Positions 1 to 8,618 of a stretch of DNA of 64,000 nucleotides are shown here, one piece after another. Origin of the DNA: JAGNDO01 sp963704975. Lineage in GTDB: Bacteria > Chloroflexota > Anaerolineae > Caldilineales > Caldilineaceae. The DNA lies in NCBI GenBank assembly GCA_963704975.1, contig CAVPIK010000003.1:186001-250000 (forward strand). Reading direction: 5' to 3'. Numbering within the stretch: position 1 is the stretch's first letter; the number at the start of each line of letters is the position of its first letter. The translations under genes and the position numbers were made by a program. The notes below the pieces were generated by a model. That model did not search any database. It was not told the DNA's origin and saw only the letters and a list, made by a program, of their open reading frames with translations.

Positions 1-565
1 CCGTGCTGGTGCGATAGGCGTAGCCGAACTCGTCCACGCCCCAATCCTGCAAATCTCCGTGCTCGTCCAAGAGCAGGGCATTCCAAAAGTTGTCCTTGAT
101 TTCACCGCCGTGGGCACCGGCGTTGCCCACCACCGCACCGCCCAGGGTGCCCGGCACGCTCACGGCCCATTCCAGCCCGGTCAACCCTTCCTGCACGCTG
201 CGCCGGGCCACGCCGGCCAGGGCCGCGCCGCTCTCGGCATAGACAAAAGGCCGCTCGTCGTAGGGGAAGACGCAGCAGGGGGCGGCGTCGATGCGCACAT
301 CCCGGCAGCGGTTGTGGATCACCAGCCCGCGGATGCCCGCATCGCTGATCAGCATGTTGCTACCCCCGCCCAGGACAAAATAGGGCAGCTCCATGGATCG
401 AGACCAGCGCACCAGTTTGAGCAGTTGATCCACCGTCGTGACCGTGGCGAAATATTGGGCGGGCCCGCCGACTCTCATGGTGGTCAGCCCGGCCAGGGGA
501 TGCTCTTGCTGGACGCGAATGCCCAACCCTTCGGGGATGGAATAGTCTAACTTTCGGATAGCCAT
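1..565 (-). CDS. murB: UDP-N-acetylenolpyruvoylglucosamine reductase, C-terminus cut by window edge
   Basis: MurB reduces UDP-GlcNAc-enolpyruvate to UDP-MurNAc with NADPH and FAD in the cytoplasm. Translating the minus strand from the ATG at 565-563 gives MAIRKLDYSIPEG, then TTMRVGGPAQYF, VLGGGSNMLISD and PGTLGGAVVGNAGAHGGE, the FAD-binding signatures of the family. About 188 codons are present; the C-terminal substrate-binding half lies beyond base 1. The start sits 7 nt after the murC stop, so the two are probably translationally coupled at the end of the dcw cluster. No frameshift is seen in the visible part. Confidence 0.93.
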   Translation of the reverse strand, partial: MAIRKLDYSIPEGLGIRVQQEHPLAGLTTMRVGGPAQYFATVTTVDQLLKLVRWSRSMELPYFVLGGGSNMLISDAGIRGLVIHNRCRDVRIDAAPCCVFPYDERPFVYAESGAALAGVARRSVQEGLTGLEWAVSVPGTLGGAVVGNAGAHGGEIKDNFWNALLLDEHGDLQDWGVDEFGYAYRTST

Positions 566-572
566 CAGTTCG

Positions 573-2003
573 TCAATCACAGGATAGTTGCTCCAATAAC
601 AGCTCGCCTACCTTGTAGCCATCTCCGGCCCCCAGGGTGATGACCACGTCTCCGGCTTGCACTTCGCTGGCCAGGGTGGCGGCGACTTGGGCCAGATCCC
701 CGATGTGGCGGATGGCCGGGTGGGCGCTGGCGGCCACCAGATCCTGGGCGCTGATCGTGCCGTCGTCTGTCTCGCGAGAGGCGTAGATGTCGGTCACGAT
801 CACTTGGTCGGCGTCGCCGAAGCTGCGGGCCATCTCTTTCAGCACCGTGCGGGTGCGGCTGAAGGTGTGGGGCTGGAGGATGGCCCAAATGCGCTGATCC
901 CGGAAGCGATGGCGTGCCCCGGAGAGGGTGGCCCGCACTTCCGTGGGGTGATGCGCATAGTCATCGTAGACAGTGACGCCCTTTGCGCTGCCTTTTAGCT
1001 CGAAGCGGCGGTCGGTGCCGTGGAAATCGGACAGGGTGGCCGCGGCTTGGGCTGTGGGGATGCCACAACCCTGGGCCACGGCCAACACGGCCAAGGCGTT
1101 GCGCAGGTTGTGCAGCCCCGGCACTTGCAGACTCAACCGGCCGGTTGGCGTCCCTTGCCATGCCAGTTCGGTGACATAGCCACCGTCCGGGCCAGGAATT
1201 GGGGCCAGGGCCCGCAGATCCGCCGCCAGATCCATGCCATAGGTGATCCACGACTGGCCGTGGGTGGATCGATAGGCCCGGATCTCTTCGGCCCCTGGGT
1301 CGTCGGCGCAGGAGATGAGCAGACCGTCTTGGGACACGAGATCAGAGAATTGCATGAAGGCCCGGCGATAGCTGCCGGGGGTGGGGTAGCAGTCCGGGTG
1401 ATCCCATTCCACGTTGGTGATCACGGCGATGGCGGGATGGAGACCCAAAAACATGCGGTCATATTCATCCGCTTCTATCACGAAATAGGGGCTGCTGCCG
1501 GCGGCGGCGTTGCCATAGCCGGGCAGGACCGTGCCGATGATGTAGCCCGCATCCAGCCCGGCTTCGCGCAGAACTTGGACGGTCATGGCGGTGGTGGTGC
1601 TTTTGCCGTGGGTGCCGGCAATGGCGATCACTTGGCGGTTGGCCAGCATGGCGGACAGAAATTGGTTGCGTTTGACTACAGGCAATCCCAGGGTTTCGGC
1701 GGCCTGGCGCTCTGGGTTGTCCGTCCCCACGGCGCTGCTGATGAGCACCACGTCTGGGCGTTGGGCCGGAGCCAAGTCGAGCAGGTTTGCCGCCTGTTGG
1801 CCCAGGAAGATGTGGACGCCCCCCAGGGCCAAACGCTGCGTGTGGCTATTGGGCTGACGGTCGCTGCCGCTGACGCTTACCCCCATTTCCACCAAAACCG
1901 TGGCGATGGCGCTGAGCCCGGTGCCGCCGATGCCGATCAGGTGGACACGCAAAGTGGGATCTGCGGCGGCCAATCGTTCCTGCCATAAACTTTGCTGACT
2001 CAT
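573..2003 (-). CDS. murC: UDP-N-acetylmuramate--L-alanine ligase
   Basis: MurC is the ATP-dependent ligase that adds L-Ala to UDP-MurNAc, the first amino acid of the peptidoglycan stem. The 476-residue protein has the N-terminal Rossmann motif HLIGIGGTG (about 21-29), the Mur ligase ATP loop AGTHGKSTTT (129-138), EADEYDRMF in the central domain and YDDYAHHPTEV at the start of the C-terminal domain. Length is normal for the family (about 450-490). It follows the two CvpA-like genes by 45 nt and directly precedes murB. It is one of the few long genes in the cluster with no indel. Confidence 0.97.
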   Translation of the reverse strand: MSQQSLWQERLAAADPTLRVHLIGIGGTGLSAIATVLVEMGVSVSGSDRQPNSHTQRLALGGVHIFLGQQAANLLDLAPAQRPDVVLISSAVGTDNPERQAAETLGLPVVKRNQFLSAMLANRQVIAIAGTHGKSTTTAMTVQVLREAGLDAGYIIGTVLPGYGNAAAGSSPYFVIEADEYDRMFLGLHPAIAVITNVEWDHPDCYPTPGSYRRAFMQFSDLVSQDGLLISCADDPGAEEIRAYRSTHGQSWITYGMDLAADLRALAPIPGPDGGYVTELAWQGTPTGRLSLQVPGLHNLRNALAVLAVAQGCGIPTAQAAATLSDFHGTDRRFELKGSAKGVTVYDDYAHHPTEVRATLSGARHRFRDQRIWAILQPHTFSRTRTVLKEMARSFGDADQVIVTDIYASRETDDGTISAQDLVAASAHPAIRHIGDLAQVAATLASEVQAGDVVITLGAGDGYKVGELLLEQLSCD

Positions 2004-2048
2004 ACTCGTGTGTGCTCGCTAATCCAAAAGCTAAAATCCAAAATTTCT

Positions 2049-2600
2049 TTATCCCCTGACCCGGATCAAAAGCAGGATGGAAACGGGGACCATCCAATAG
2101 ATGGGCGAGGGGAAGAGGGTTTGGGGCAGAAGTTCGGTCATGGCCTGGGCGGCGTTGGTCAGGGGCAAGACGACCCAGCCCAGGCGTTGCAGGGGATAGT
2201 CGAACTTGTCCTGATAGTACCAGATGGTGCCGCTGACCAGATAGCCGTTCAGGAGGGCGATGAGAAAGGTGTAGACGGTGCCCACGGGCGGTTTGGCTGG
2301 GCGGGCACCCATGTTCAGGGTGCGTCCGGCATAGCTGGCGAAGACGATGGCGGAGAAAACCAGGGTGTAGGCGCCGCTGATGATCAGGCCTTTGCCCTCT
2401 GGGCTGCCACCGCCGAGACCGGGTAGTCGGTTGACGACCACGTCCAGCAAGCGCGTGATGGGGGCGTCAAAGAAGGCCAGGATGAAGATGGCCACCAGGA
2501 TGATCACCGTGTTGCCCAGTTCTTTGTCATAGCCCCGGGCCATGCCGATCAGGGCGACAAGTATGCCGATTGTGATAAAAACTGCTTCAACAGGACCCAT
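2049..2600 (-). CDS. CvpA-like integral membrane protein (second of a tandem pair)
   Basis: A roughly 183-residue hydrophobic protein from the ATG at 2600; an upstream in-frame ATG at 2633 would add 11 polar residues. The N-terminus MGPVEAVFITIGILV followed by ARGYDKELGN matches the start of CvpA-type proteins, where a first membrane segment is followed by a short R/G-rich turn. Four to five membrane segments are visible, with a charged loop around GLGGGSPEGKG. CvpA proteins (colicin V production family) are small inner-membrane proteins linked to envelope homeostasis; their molecular activity is unsettled. It starts 48 nt after its neighbour, which has the same general plan, so they may be diverged duplicates. 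Assignment rests on general resemblance only. Confidence 0.55.
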   Translation of the reverse strand: MGPVEAVFITIGILVALIGMARGYDKELGNTVIILVAIFILAFFDAPITRLLDVVVNRLPGLGGGSPEGKGLIISGAYTLVFSAIVFASYAGRTLNMGARPAKPPVGTVYTFLIALLNGYLVSGTIWYYQDKFDYPLQRLGWVVLPLTNAAQAMTELLPQTLFPSPIYWMVPVSILLLIRVRG

Positions 2601-2648
2601 AGTTTGCCTGCCAGGCGGCATGGATGATGCCATGAAAGAATTGGGTGA

Positions 2649-3317
2649 TCACGATTTTTTTGCCCTGGTCCCGGTGCCGGAGAGGGTGCTGGCGGCGGTC
2701 AACAGCAGGATGGTGAGCAGGAAGAGCAGCACAAAGGGGCGCTGGGCTTCAAAGACGGTCCACAGATCTCCCAAGCTTTGGCCCACCACGCCAAAGCTGC
2801 CGCCCAGGGTGCGCAGGATGTCGCCCACGTCCCCGGTGGCGGCGGTGGTCGTCACCCCGCCGGGCAGGAAGACCTGGGCCAGTTTGGGCAGGAGGACGAC
2901 GGCATAGAAGAGGCCGTTGGCCGCGCCCAGGATGGCGGCGCTTCCGTTGCGCTTGCTTTTGCCATCTTTGACAAAAATGCCGGTCAGCACGTAGGTAGCC
3001 ATGAGCAGGACCACCCAGATCAGGAAGAGAAAGGTCTCGGCGTTTTCTGGCGAAACCCAGTTTTTGGCGTTGCTCAGGGCTTCGACCAGGGCGGCATCGC
3101 CCTTGGTCAGCGCGCCCGTGGGCACGATGGAGATGAAGCGTCCACCCAGGTTGGTGATGATCACCAGGACGTCGCCGAACTGCTGAAGCACGATCCAACT
3201 GCCGGCCACCACGCCCAACACGATCAGTTCGCGCATCATCCCGCGGCGATAGCCTATCCAGCCAAAGAAGAATAAATAGAGGATAAAGGTGAGCAGAACC
3301 TGAATTTGGTTTGCCAT
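2649..3317 (-). CDS. CvpA-like integral membrane protein (first of a tandem pair)
   Basis: A 222-residue protein beginning MANQIQVLLTFILYLFFFGWIGYRRG and then MMRELIVLGVVAGSWIV. The membrane segment, the GYRRGMMREL turn and the second segment are the usual opening of CvpA-family proteins. There are four or five membrane segments with soluble loops, for example around residues 75-95 and near DGKSKRNGS, and a basic tail GTGTRAKKS. It lies between murG and murC inside the dcw cluster, so it is co-transcribed with peptidoglycan genes; a role in the envelope is inferred from that context and the family. Confidence 0.6.
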   Translation of the reverse strand: MANQIQVLLTFILYLFFFGWIGYRRGMMRELIVLGVVAGSWIVLQQFGDVLVIITNLGGRFISIVPTGALTKGDAALVEALSNAKNWVSPENAETFLFLIWVVLLMATYVLTGIFVKDGKSKRNGSAAILGAANGLFYAVVLLPKLAQVFLPGGVTTTAATGDVGDILRTLGGSFGVVGQSLGDLWTVFEAQRPFVLLFLLTILLLTAASTLSGTGTRAKKS

Positions 3318-3400
3318 AGGTCGTGTTCCCGTGGAACGTAAAACGTGAATTGCAAAGAAGTTCTCTCTGCGAATCTCTGCGCCCTTTGCGCTCTCGGCGG

Positions 3401-4622
3401 TTAATTGGTTTTTGCCAACTCGACCAGGGCCTGGGCAATGTTGGCGGCGGCGGCGGGTTGGGCCAGGGTGATCAGGGCCGTCTCCATTTGTTGACGCCGG
3501 GCCGGGTTTTGCAGTAATTCAGTCAATGCCGGGACCAACTCCGTGCCCAATGCGTCGTCGGCCACGATGATGGCCCCGCCGTGGTCGGCCAACTGGCGGG
3601 CGTTGGGCCATTGGTGTCCGCCGGAAATGGGCAGGGGGACCAGCACGGACGCCAGCCGGGCCACGGGCAATTCGCCCAAGGTGCTGGCACCGGCCCGGCA
3701 GACGCTGACATCCGCGGCGGCCAGGGCCAGGGGCATCTCGGCGTGCAAATAGGCCACGGGATGATAGCGATTCTGCCATGCCGTGGGCAGATCGGCCAAT
3801 CCACCGACCACCCGGTTATAGTCCAGGGTGCCGGTGAGGTGCAAAATGTGGGCCACGGGCAACAGGTCGGCCAGGCTGGCCTGGATGGCCTTGTTGATGC
3901 TGCGGGAGCCCTGGCTGCCGCCCCAAACCAGCAACAGCGGTGGGACTTCCGGCTCGCCCAGCCCCAGATCTAGCTTCAGGGCGTCCGCCAGCGCTTGCCG
4001 GGATGCCCGCCGATCCTGGGCGGCTTGGACCAGATCCGCCCGCACGGGGTAGCCGGTCACCACGGCCTTGCCGGGGAAGTAGGTGGCCGCACCGGGAAAG
4101 GAGACCGCCACCTTTTGGGCCAGACGGCTGAGCCATTTGATGGCCAGCCCCGGCACCATGTCCGGCAGGTAGATCAGCAGGGGAATCCGCCGCAGTTTGC
4201 AGGCCACGGCCACCGGCGCACACACATAGCCCCCGGTCACAAAACAGACGTCCGGGCGAAACTCTTTCAAAATGGCCAGGGCCTGGCCCACGCCCCGCAC
4301 CATTTTGCCAGCATTTGCCAGGGCCGTCAACGGGTTGATCCCCCGCAGTTGGCCCGTGTCAACGCCCCGAAAGGCCAGCCCGGCCCGCTCCACCAGCCCT
4401 TTTTCCAGCCCGTTGTTGCTCCCCACCCACAGGATCTGCACCCCGTCGGGGCTATGAGCCGGATTTGGGCTTGCGGGCTGTACGCGTTGTGCGGGTTGTG
4501 CGGGTTGACTTGGCGGCTGGTTTTCTGGTTGATCCGCCGTTTGGCCCCACCAGTTGATCGACGACTGCCAGAGCCGGATAGACGTGACCACCGGTTCCGC
4601 CACCCGAAATCAAGACGCGCAT
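3401..4622 (-). CDS. murG: UDP-GlcNAc:lipid I N-acetylglucosaminyltransferase, one indel in the reading
   Basis: MurG converts lipid I to lipid II at the inner face of the membrane. The true start is the ATG at 4622, giving MRVLISGGGTGGHVYPALAV, the donor-loop signature. That frame closes at 4452, while the rest of the enzyme (ILWVGSNNGLEKGLVE, VTGGYVCAPV, WGGSQGSRSIN, CRAGASTLGEL, SGGHQWPNA) lies one frame away. Removing one base from the C4 run at 4545-4548 joins them into about 406 residues. The joined protein has an unusual Pro/Gln/Ala-rich insert of about 35 residues after VVDQL, before ILWVGS. The start lies inside the end of ftsW. Confidence 0.92.
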
Positions 4623-5790
4623 AGGTCGCTTCTCCTATAGGTGAACGCCGGGCCACCTTGGCGGTGCTGGCCTGGGCGGTTGTGCCATATTTGCTCACAC
4701 TCAGCAACAGCCCCACAGAGCCTAGCAGCACCACCATGGAACTGCCCCCATAGCTGATGAAGGGCAAGGTGACGCCCGTGGGCGGGACCAACGAGAGGAT
4801 CACGGCCAGGTTTAGCACGGCCTGGAAGATCACCAAAGAGGTGATGCCCGTGGCCATGAGCATGCCGAAATTGTCCTTGGCCCGCAGGGCGATCTGGAAG
4901 CCTCGATAGGCAAAGAGGGCAAAGAGAACCACGATCAACAGGCTGCCCAACAGCCCCACCTCCTCCCCGATCACGGCGAAGATGTTGTCCGACCAGCCCA
5001 GGGGAATCCAGCCCGCCTTCATGGTCCCGGCCCCGATGCCCGCGCCCAAGGGACCGCCGGAGACCACGGCCACCGTGGCGTTGCGGATCTGCCACGATGT
5101 GCTGGCCATGGGATTTCCGGTGGAGGCCATGTATTGGTCGATGCGGTTGCCGGCATAGTCGCTTTGGGTGATCACAATCCACAGGGTGATGCCGGCCAAA
5201 ATGGCAATCAGCAAAATCTGGCGGAGTTCTGCCCCGGCGATGAAGAAGAGCACCGAGGCGGTGAGCACGATCAGCACCGCCGTGCTGAGATCCGGCTGGG
5301 CCACCACCAGGGCGGCCACCACCCCCATCAGCACGCCAAAGGGGATCAGCCCCACGTTGACATCCTTGATGCGCTCGCCCTTGCTGGTCAGCCAGGCGCT
5401 GATGTAGATGATCACGATGATCTTGGCGGCTTCGCTGGGCTGCACGCTGCCCCCAAAGAAGGTGCGGGTGGAGCCGAAGAGATCGCTGCCCAGGACGACC
5501 ACGGCCACCAACAGCAGCAGGGCCACGCCCAACAGCAGCACGCTCCACGTCTCCCAAAAGTGATAGGGAATGCGGGCGGCGATCACCATGGCCACCAGCC
5601 CCAACGCCACCCATATCACCTGGCGGGTGATAAAGTAATAGGCGTCCTCATAGCCCGCCAGCCCCTGATAAAAGCTGGCGCTGAAGACCATGACCAGCCC
5701 CACCATCACCAACCCCAGCACAGAAAGCACCAGGGTGAGATCGTACGAGCCGCTCGATTTTGCCATGCGTGTGTTCGATTTGGCCGCCAT
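4452..5790 (-). CDS. ftsW: SEDS-family lipid II polymerase FtsW, one indel near the 3' end
   Basis: FtsW is the SEDS glycosyltransferase that works with a class B PBP at the septum. About ten membrane segments are visible, with the family motifs FGGSVQPSEAAK, AQPDLSTA and TLPFISYGGSSM. I prefer the ATG at 5790, which follows a GAGGA motif, over a GTG at 5817. As read, the frame runs on to 4327 through murG. Removing the same surplus base at 4545-4548 that repairs murG brings this frame to the TAG at 4452-4454, giving about 445 residues with a basic, Thr/Arg-rich tail that overlaps murG by about 170 nt. The end is therefore inferred. Confidence 0.88.
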
Positions 5791-5840
5791 CGTACGTTTT
5801 CCTCTAGGGCTATCCACGAATCTTCACGAATTTGACTGCC

Positions 5841-5946
5841 AACCCCCTCCCAGCCTCCCCAGATTGGGGGAGGAGCAGGATCGCCGTAGACGAAAGTCCG
5901 GTAACTGACTGTCCCCTCCCAATCTGGGGAGGGCTAGGGTGGGGTT
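5841..5946. repeat. Inverted repeat of CCCTCCC/GGGAGGG type between murD and ftsW
   Basis: Two GC-rich arms face each other: 5841-5873 (AACCCCCTCCC, then CCTCCCCAGATTGG) and 5913-5946 (CCCCTCCCAATCTGGGG, then a GGGTGGGGTT end). They pair over roughly 30 positions with a few mismatches, leaving about 40 nt between. The structure occupies most of the murD-ftsW spacer and looks like a small dispersed palindromic element. The tuf terminator at 29726-29764 uses similar bases. Confidence 0.6.
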
Positions 5947-5965
5947 AGTCGTATCAACCAATCAA

Positions 5966-7422
5966 CTAATTCTCCATCACCAAGCGCCGGAAATGTTCGC
6001 CCCGTTGCTCGAAATTCTTATACGCATCGTAGCTGGTGCCGCCGGGGGAGAGCAGGACCACACTGCCCGGCCCGGCGATGCGGGCGGCCAGGGCCACGGC
6101 CTCGTCCAGCCGGTTGACCACGGCGCAGGTGGGGGCCGAGAGCCGGTTGAGGGTCATGCGCTCCTGCACCACATCCACGATCATGGGGCCGGCGTGGCCA
6201 AAGCCGATCAAAAAGCTGACCCGGGCCAGCACTTCGTCCGCAAAGGGCGTCCAGGGCAGATTTTTGTCCTTGCCCCCGGCCAGCAAAATCAACGTCTGCG
6301 CGCCGGGGCGGAAACAGCGCAGCCCGGCCACGGCCCGCTCCGGCGCGGTGGCGATGCTGTCGTTGATCCACGTCACCCCGCCGATCTCGGCCACCACTTC
6401 CAGGCGGTGGGGCACCCCGGCGAAGGTGGTGGCGACCTTCGTCATGGCCGCCACCGTGGCCCCCGCCGCGCCGCTGATGGCCGCGGCGGCCAGCAGGTTG
6501 CTGACGTTGTGATCCCCCCGCAACTTGACCTGATCTCGGCGACAGATTTCTTTTTGGTCAAAAATAAGCCGATCCTCGTCCAACCAAGCCCCTGTGATCA
6601 AAGATTCTTCTCGGCTAAAGAGAAGGGGGGGCGCGGGGCGATTGGCAAGTTGCAAGGCCATGTCGGCCAAAAGATCGTCCAGTTCCCGGTCGCCATTCGC
6701 CATTCGCCATTCGCCATTCAACACAATCTGGCTGTCGGGCTTCAGATGGCGCAACAAGTTGAACTTGGCGTCCGCATAGGCGCGCATGGACGGGTGACGG
6801 TCCAAATGGTTGGGCGTGATGTTGAGGATGGCGGCAATGTCCGGCCCCAGGTTGTCCAACGATGCCGTAGGCCAGGGCCGGGTCCCACAGTTCCAGTTGG
6901 AAGCTGCTCAGTTCCAGCACCATGATGTCCGTGGGCTGCACCTGATCCAGCCGGTCCAGCAGGGGGGTGCCGATGTTGCCGCCCACATGCACCGTGCGCC
7001 CGGTCCCGGCGAAGCTCTCCCGCAGCATCTCGCCCACCAGTGTCGTCGTCGTGGTCTTGCCGCTGCTGCCGGTGATGGCGATCACCGGGCACGGGGCCAT
7101 CTGCAAGGTGAGCAGGCTGTCGTTGCTCAACCGAATGCCCCGCTCGATGGCCGTCTTGCACGATGGGCAGTTGGGCCGGTACGCCGCCGCTCAGGCAGAG
7201 CAGATCACAGCCGTCCAGCAGGGAGAGGGGGTGACCGCCCAGGGCCAGGGTGACCGGCAAGTCCCCCAACGCCCCCAATTCCTCGGCCAGCTTTTCCGCT
7301 GCCGCGGCGTCACTCACGGTGACCTGAGCGCCCGCCTTCACAAAAAAGCGCGCCAAGGCCAACCCTTGACGGGCCAGCCCCAGAATCAGGATCGATTTGC
7401 CGGAAAATTCACTCGGTGTCAT
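5966..7422 (-). CDS. murD: UDP-N-acetylmuramoylalanine--D-glutamate ligase, two indels in the reading
   Basis: MurD adds D-Glu to UDP-MurNAc-L-Ala. Three frame segments make one protein of about 484 residues. Bases 7422 to about 7152 give MTPSEFSGKSILILGLARQG up to GGVPAQLPIVQ. The next segment gives NDSLLTLQMAP, the ATP loop ITGSSGKTTTT and LELSSFQLELWDPALAY. From about 6864 the last gives NITPNHLDRHPSM, RGDHNVSNLLAAAA, WINDSIATAPE, LAGGKDKN and LLSPGGTSYD. Deleting one C at 7151-7152 and one at 6864-6865 restores the frame. Four tandem copies of the heptamer CGCCATT (6691-6718) lie inside the coding region and encode the repeated NGEWRMANGD stretch, a likely surface loop. Confidence 0.93.
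6691..6718. repeat. Four tandem CGCCATT heptamers inside murD
   Basis: The heptamer CGCCATT occurs four times without interruption at 6691-6697, 6698-6704, 6705-6711 and 6712-6718. Read on the coding strand it yields a Glu-Trp-Arg-Met-Ala-Asn-Gly repeat. The same kind of 7-8 nt tandem repeat occurs in several spacers of this window. Confidence 0.9.
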
Positions 7423-7439
7423 GGTTTATGTCTGTTCTA

Positions 7440-7569
7440 CCCACTTCGGTTTCGATACGCCGCCACGGAATGAATGGTTGGCGGATTCGGCGGCTACTCA
7501 ACCTGCGTTAGTCTGCGATGCCAGCGCCGTTAACCCACTCGGTTTCGATACGCCGCCACGGATGAATGG
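7440..7569. repeat. Imperfect direct repeat pair and inverted repeat between mraY and murD
   Basis: The spacer carries a 36-38 bp sequence twice, at 7440-7477 and 7534-7569. Both begin CCCACT, continue CGGTTTCGATACGCC and end ATGAATGG; the first copy has two extra bases. A 9-bp inverted repeat (GCGTTAGTC at 7505-7513, GACTAACGC at 7582-7590) brackets the second copy. No gene is visible here. It looks like a local duplication or a short dispersed element. Confidence 0.75.
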
Positions 7570-7610
7570 CTGAATCGCGCGGACTAACGCGTTGGCTTTC
7601 GGCTTAACTG

Positions 7611-8615
7611 CTACAGCAACGCCAACGCCACGCCCAACATGCCGCTGAGGACGCCGATCAGCCAGAAGCGTTCTTTGACCTGCACCTCGCTCCAGCCCAG
7701 GAGCTCGAAATGGTGGTGCAGGGGGGTCATTTTGAAGGGGCGGATGTCTCGGCCCAGATATTTGCGGCTGAATTTGGCCGAGGCCACCTGCAAGATCACC
7801 GACCCGGCTTCGGCCACGAAGACGAAGCCGACCACGGGCAAGAGCAGCCATTGGCCGGTCATCAGCGCCACCAGGCCCAGGGTGGCCCCCAGGGCCAGGC
7901 TGCCCGTGTCCCCCATGAAAAGCTCGGCGGGGTGGGCGTTGAACCACAAAAAGGCGAAGAGCGCGCCCACCATCACAAAGCAGAAGATGGTCAGATAGGT
8001 CTGGCGCTGCAAATAGGCGATCACGCCGTAGCTGGCGAAGGCCACGGCGCTGATGCTGCCGGCCAGGCTGTCCAGCCCATCGCTCAGGTTGACGGCGTTG
8101 CTAAAGCCCACCAAAATCAGGATGGCGGCGGGGATGAAGAGCCAGCCCACGGTGACAAAATCCGGGATGCCGGGCACGCCCACAAAGTCCAGGTGGGGCG
8201 GGCCAAAATAGAGCACCAGGGCGATGGCTGTGGCGATCAGAAACTGGACACCGCTCTTCGTGCGGGCGCTCAACCCCTCGCCCTTGCCCCGCAGTCCCTT
8301 GATCCCCTGCCAGTCGTCGATGCCGCCCAAGGTGGCGTGGGCGGCCAGGCAGAAGAAGAGCAGCAGGGTGCTCTGGCCCACATAGTTGAAGCCCCACAGG
8401 TTGGCCACATTCAAAAAGCCGGTGATCAGCAGCACGGGCAGCACAATCAGAATGCCGCCCATGGTCGGCGTGCCGGTCTTGACCTGGTGGGTGTCCGGCC
8501 CTTCGATGCGGATCTGTTTGCCGATCCCCCGGCGTTTGAGCAGGCTGATCAGGGGTTTGCCCCAGATCACGGCGATGAAGAAGCTGAGTGTACCGAGGGC
8601 CAATGGATAGGACAT
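7611..8615 (-). CDS. mraY: Phospho-N-acetylmuramoyl-pentapeptide transferase
   Basis: MraY moves phospho-MurNAc-pentapeptide from UDP to undecaprenyl phosphate, forming lipid I in the membrane. The 334-residue protein has about ten membrane segments and the family landmarks HQVKTGTPTMGGI near the N-terminus, NAVNLSDGLDSLA, FMGDTGSLALGA and TPLHHHFELLGW. Length is close to the usual 320-360. The start is 4 nt past the murF stop, which implies coupled translation. The frame is intact. Confidence 0.97.
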   Translation of the reverse strand: MSYPLALGTLSFFIAVIWGKPLISLLKRRGIGKQIRIEGPDTHQVKTGTPTMGGILIVLPVLLITGFLNVANLWGFNYVGQSTLLLFFCLAAHATLGGIDDWQGIKGLRGKGEGLSARTKSGVQFLIATAIALVLYFGPPHLDFVGVPGIPDFVTVGWLFIPAAILILVGFSNAVNLSDGLDSLAGSISAVAFASYGVIAYLQRQTYLTIFCFVMVGALFAFLWFNAHPAELFMGDTGSLALGATLGLVALMTGQWLLLPVVGFVFVAEAGSVILQVASAKFSRKYLGRDIRPFKMTPLHHHFELLGWSEVQVKERFWLIGVLSGMLGVALALL

Positions 8616-8618
8616 GGG

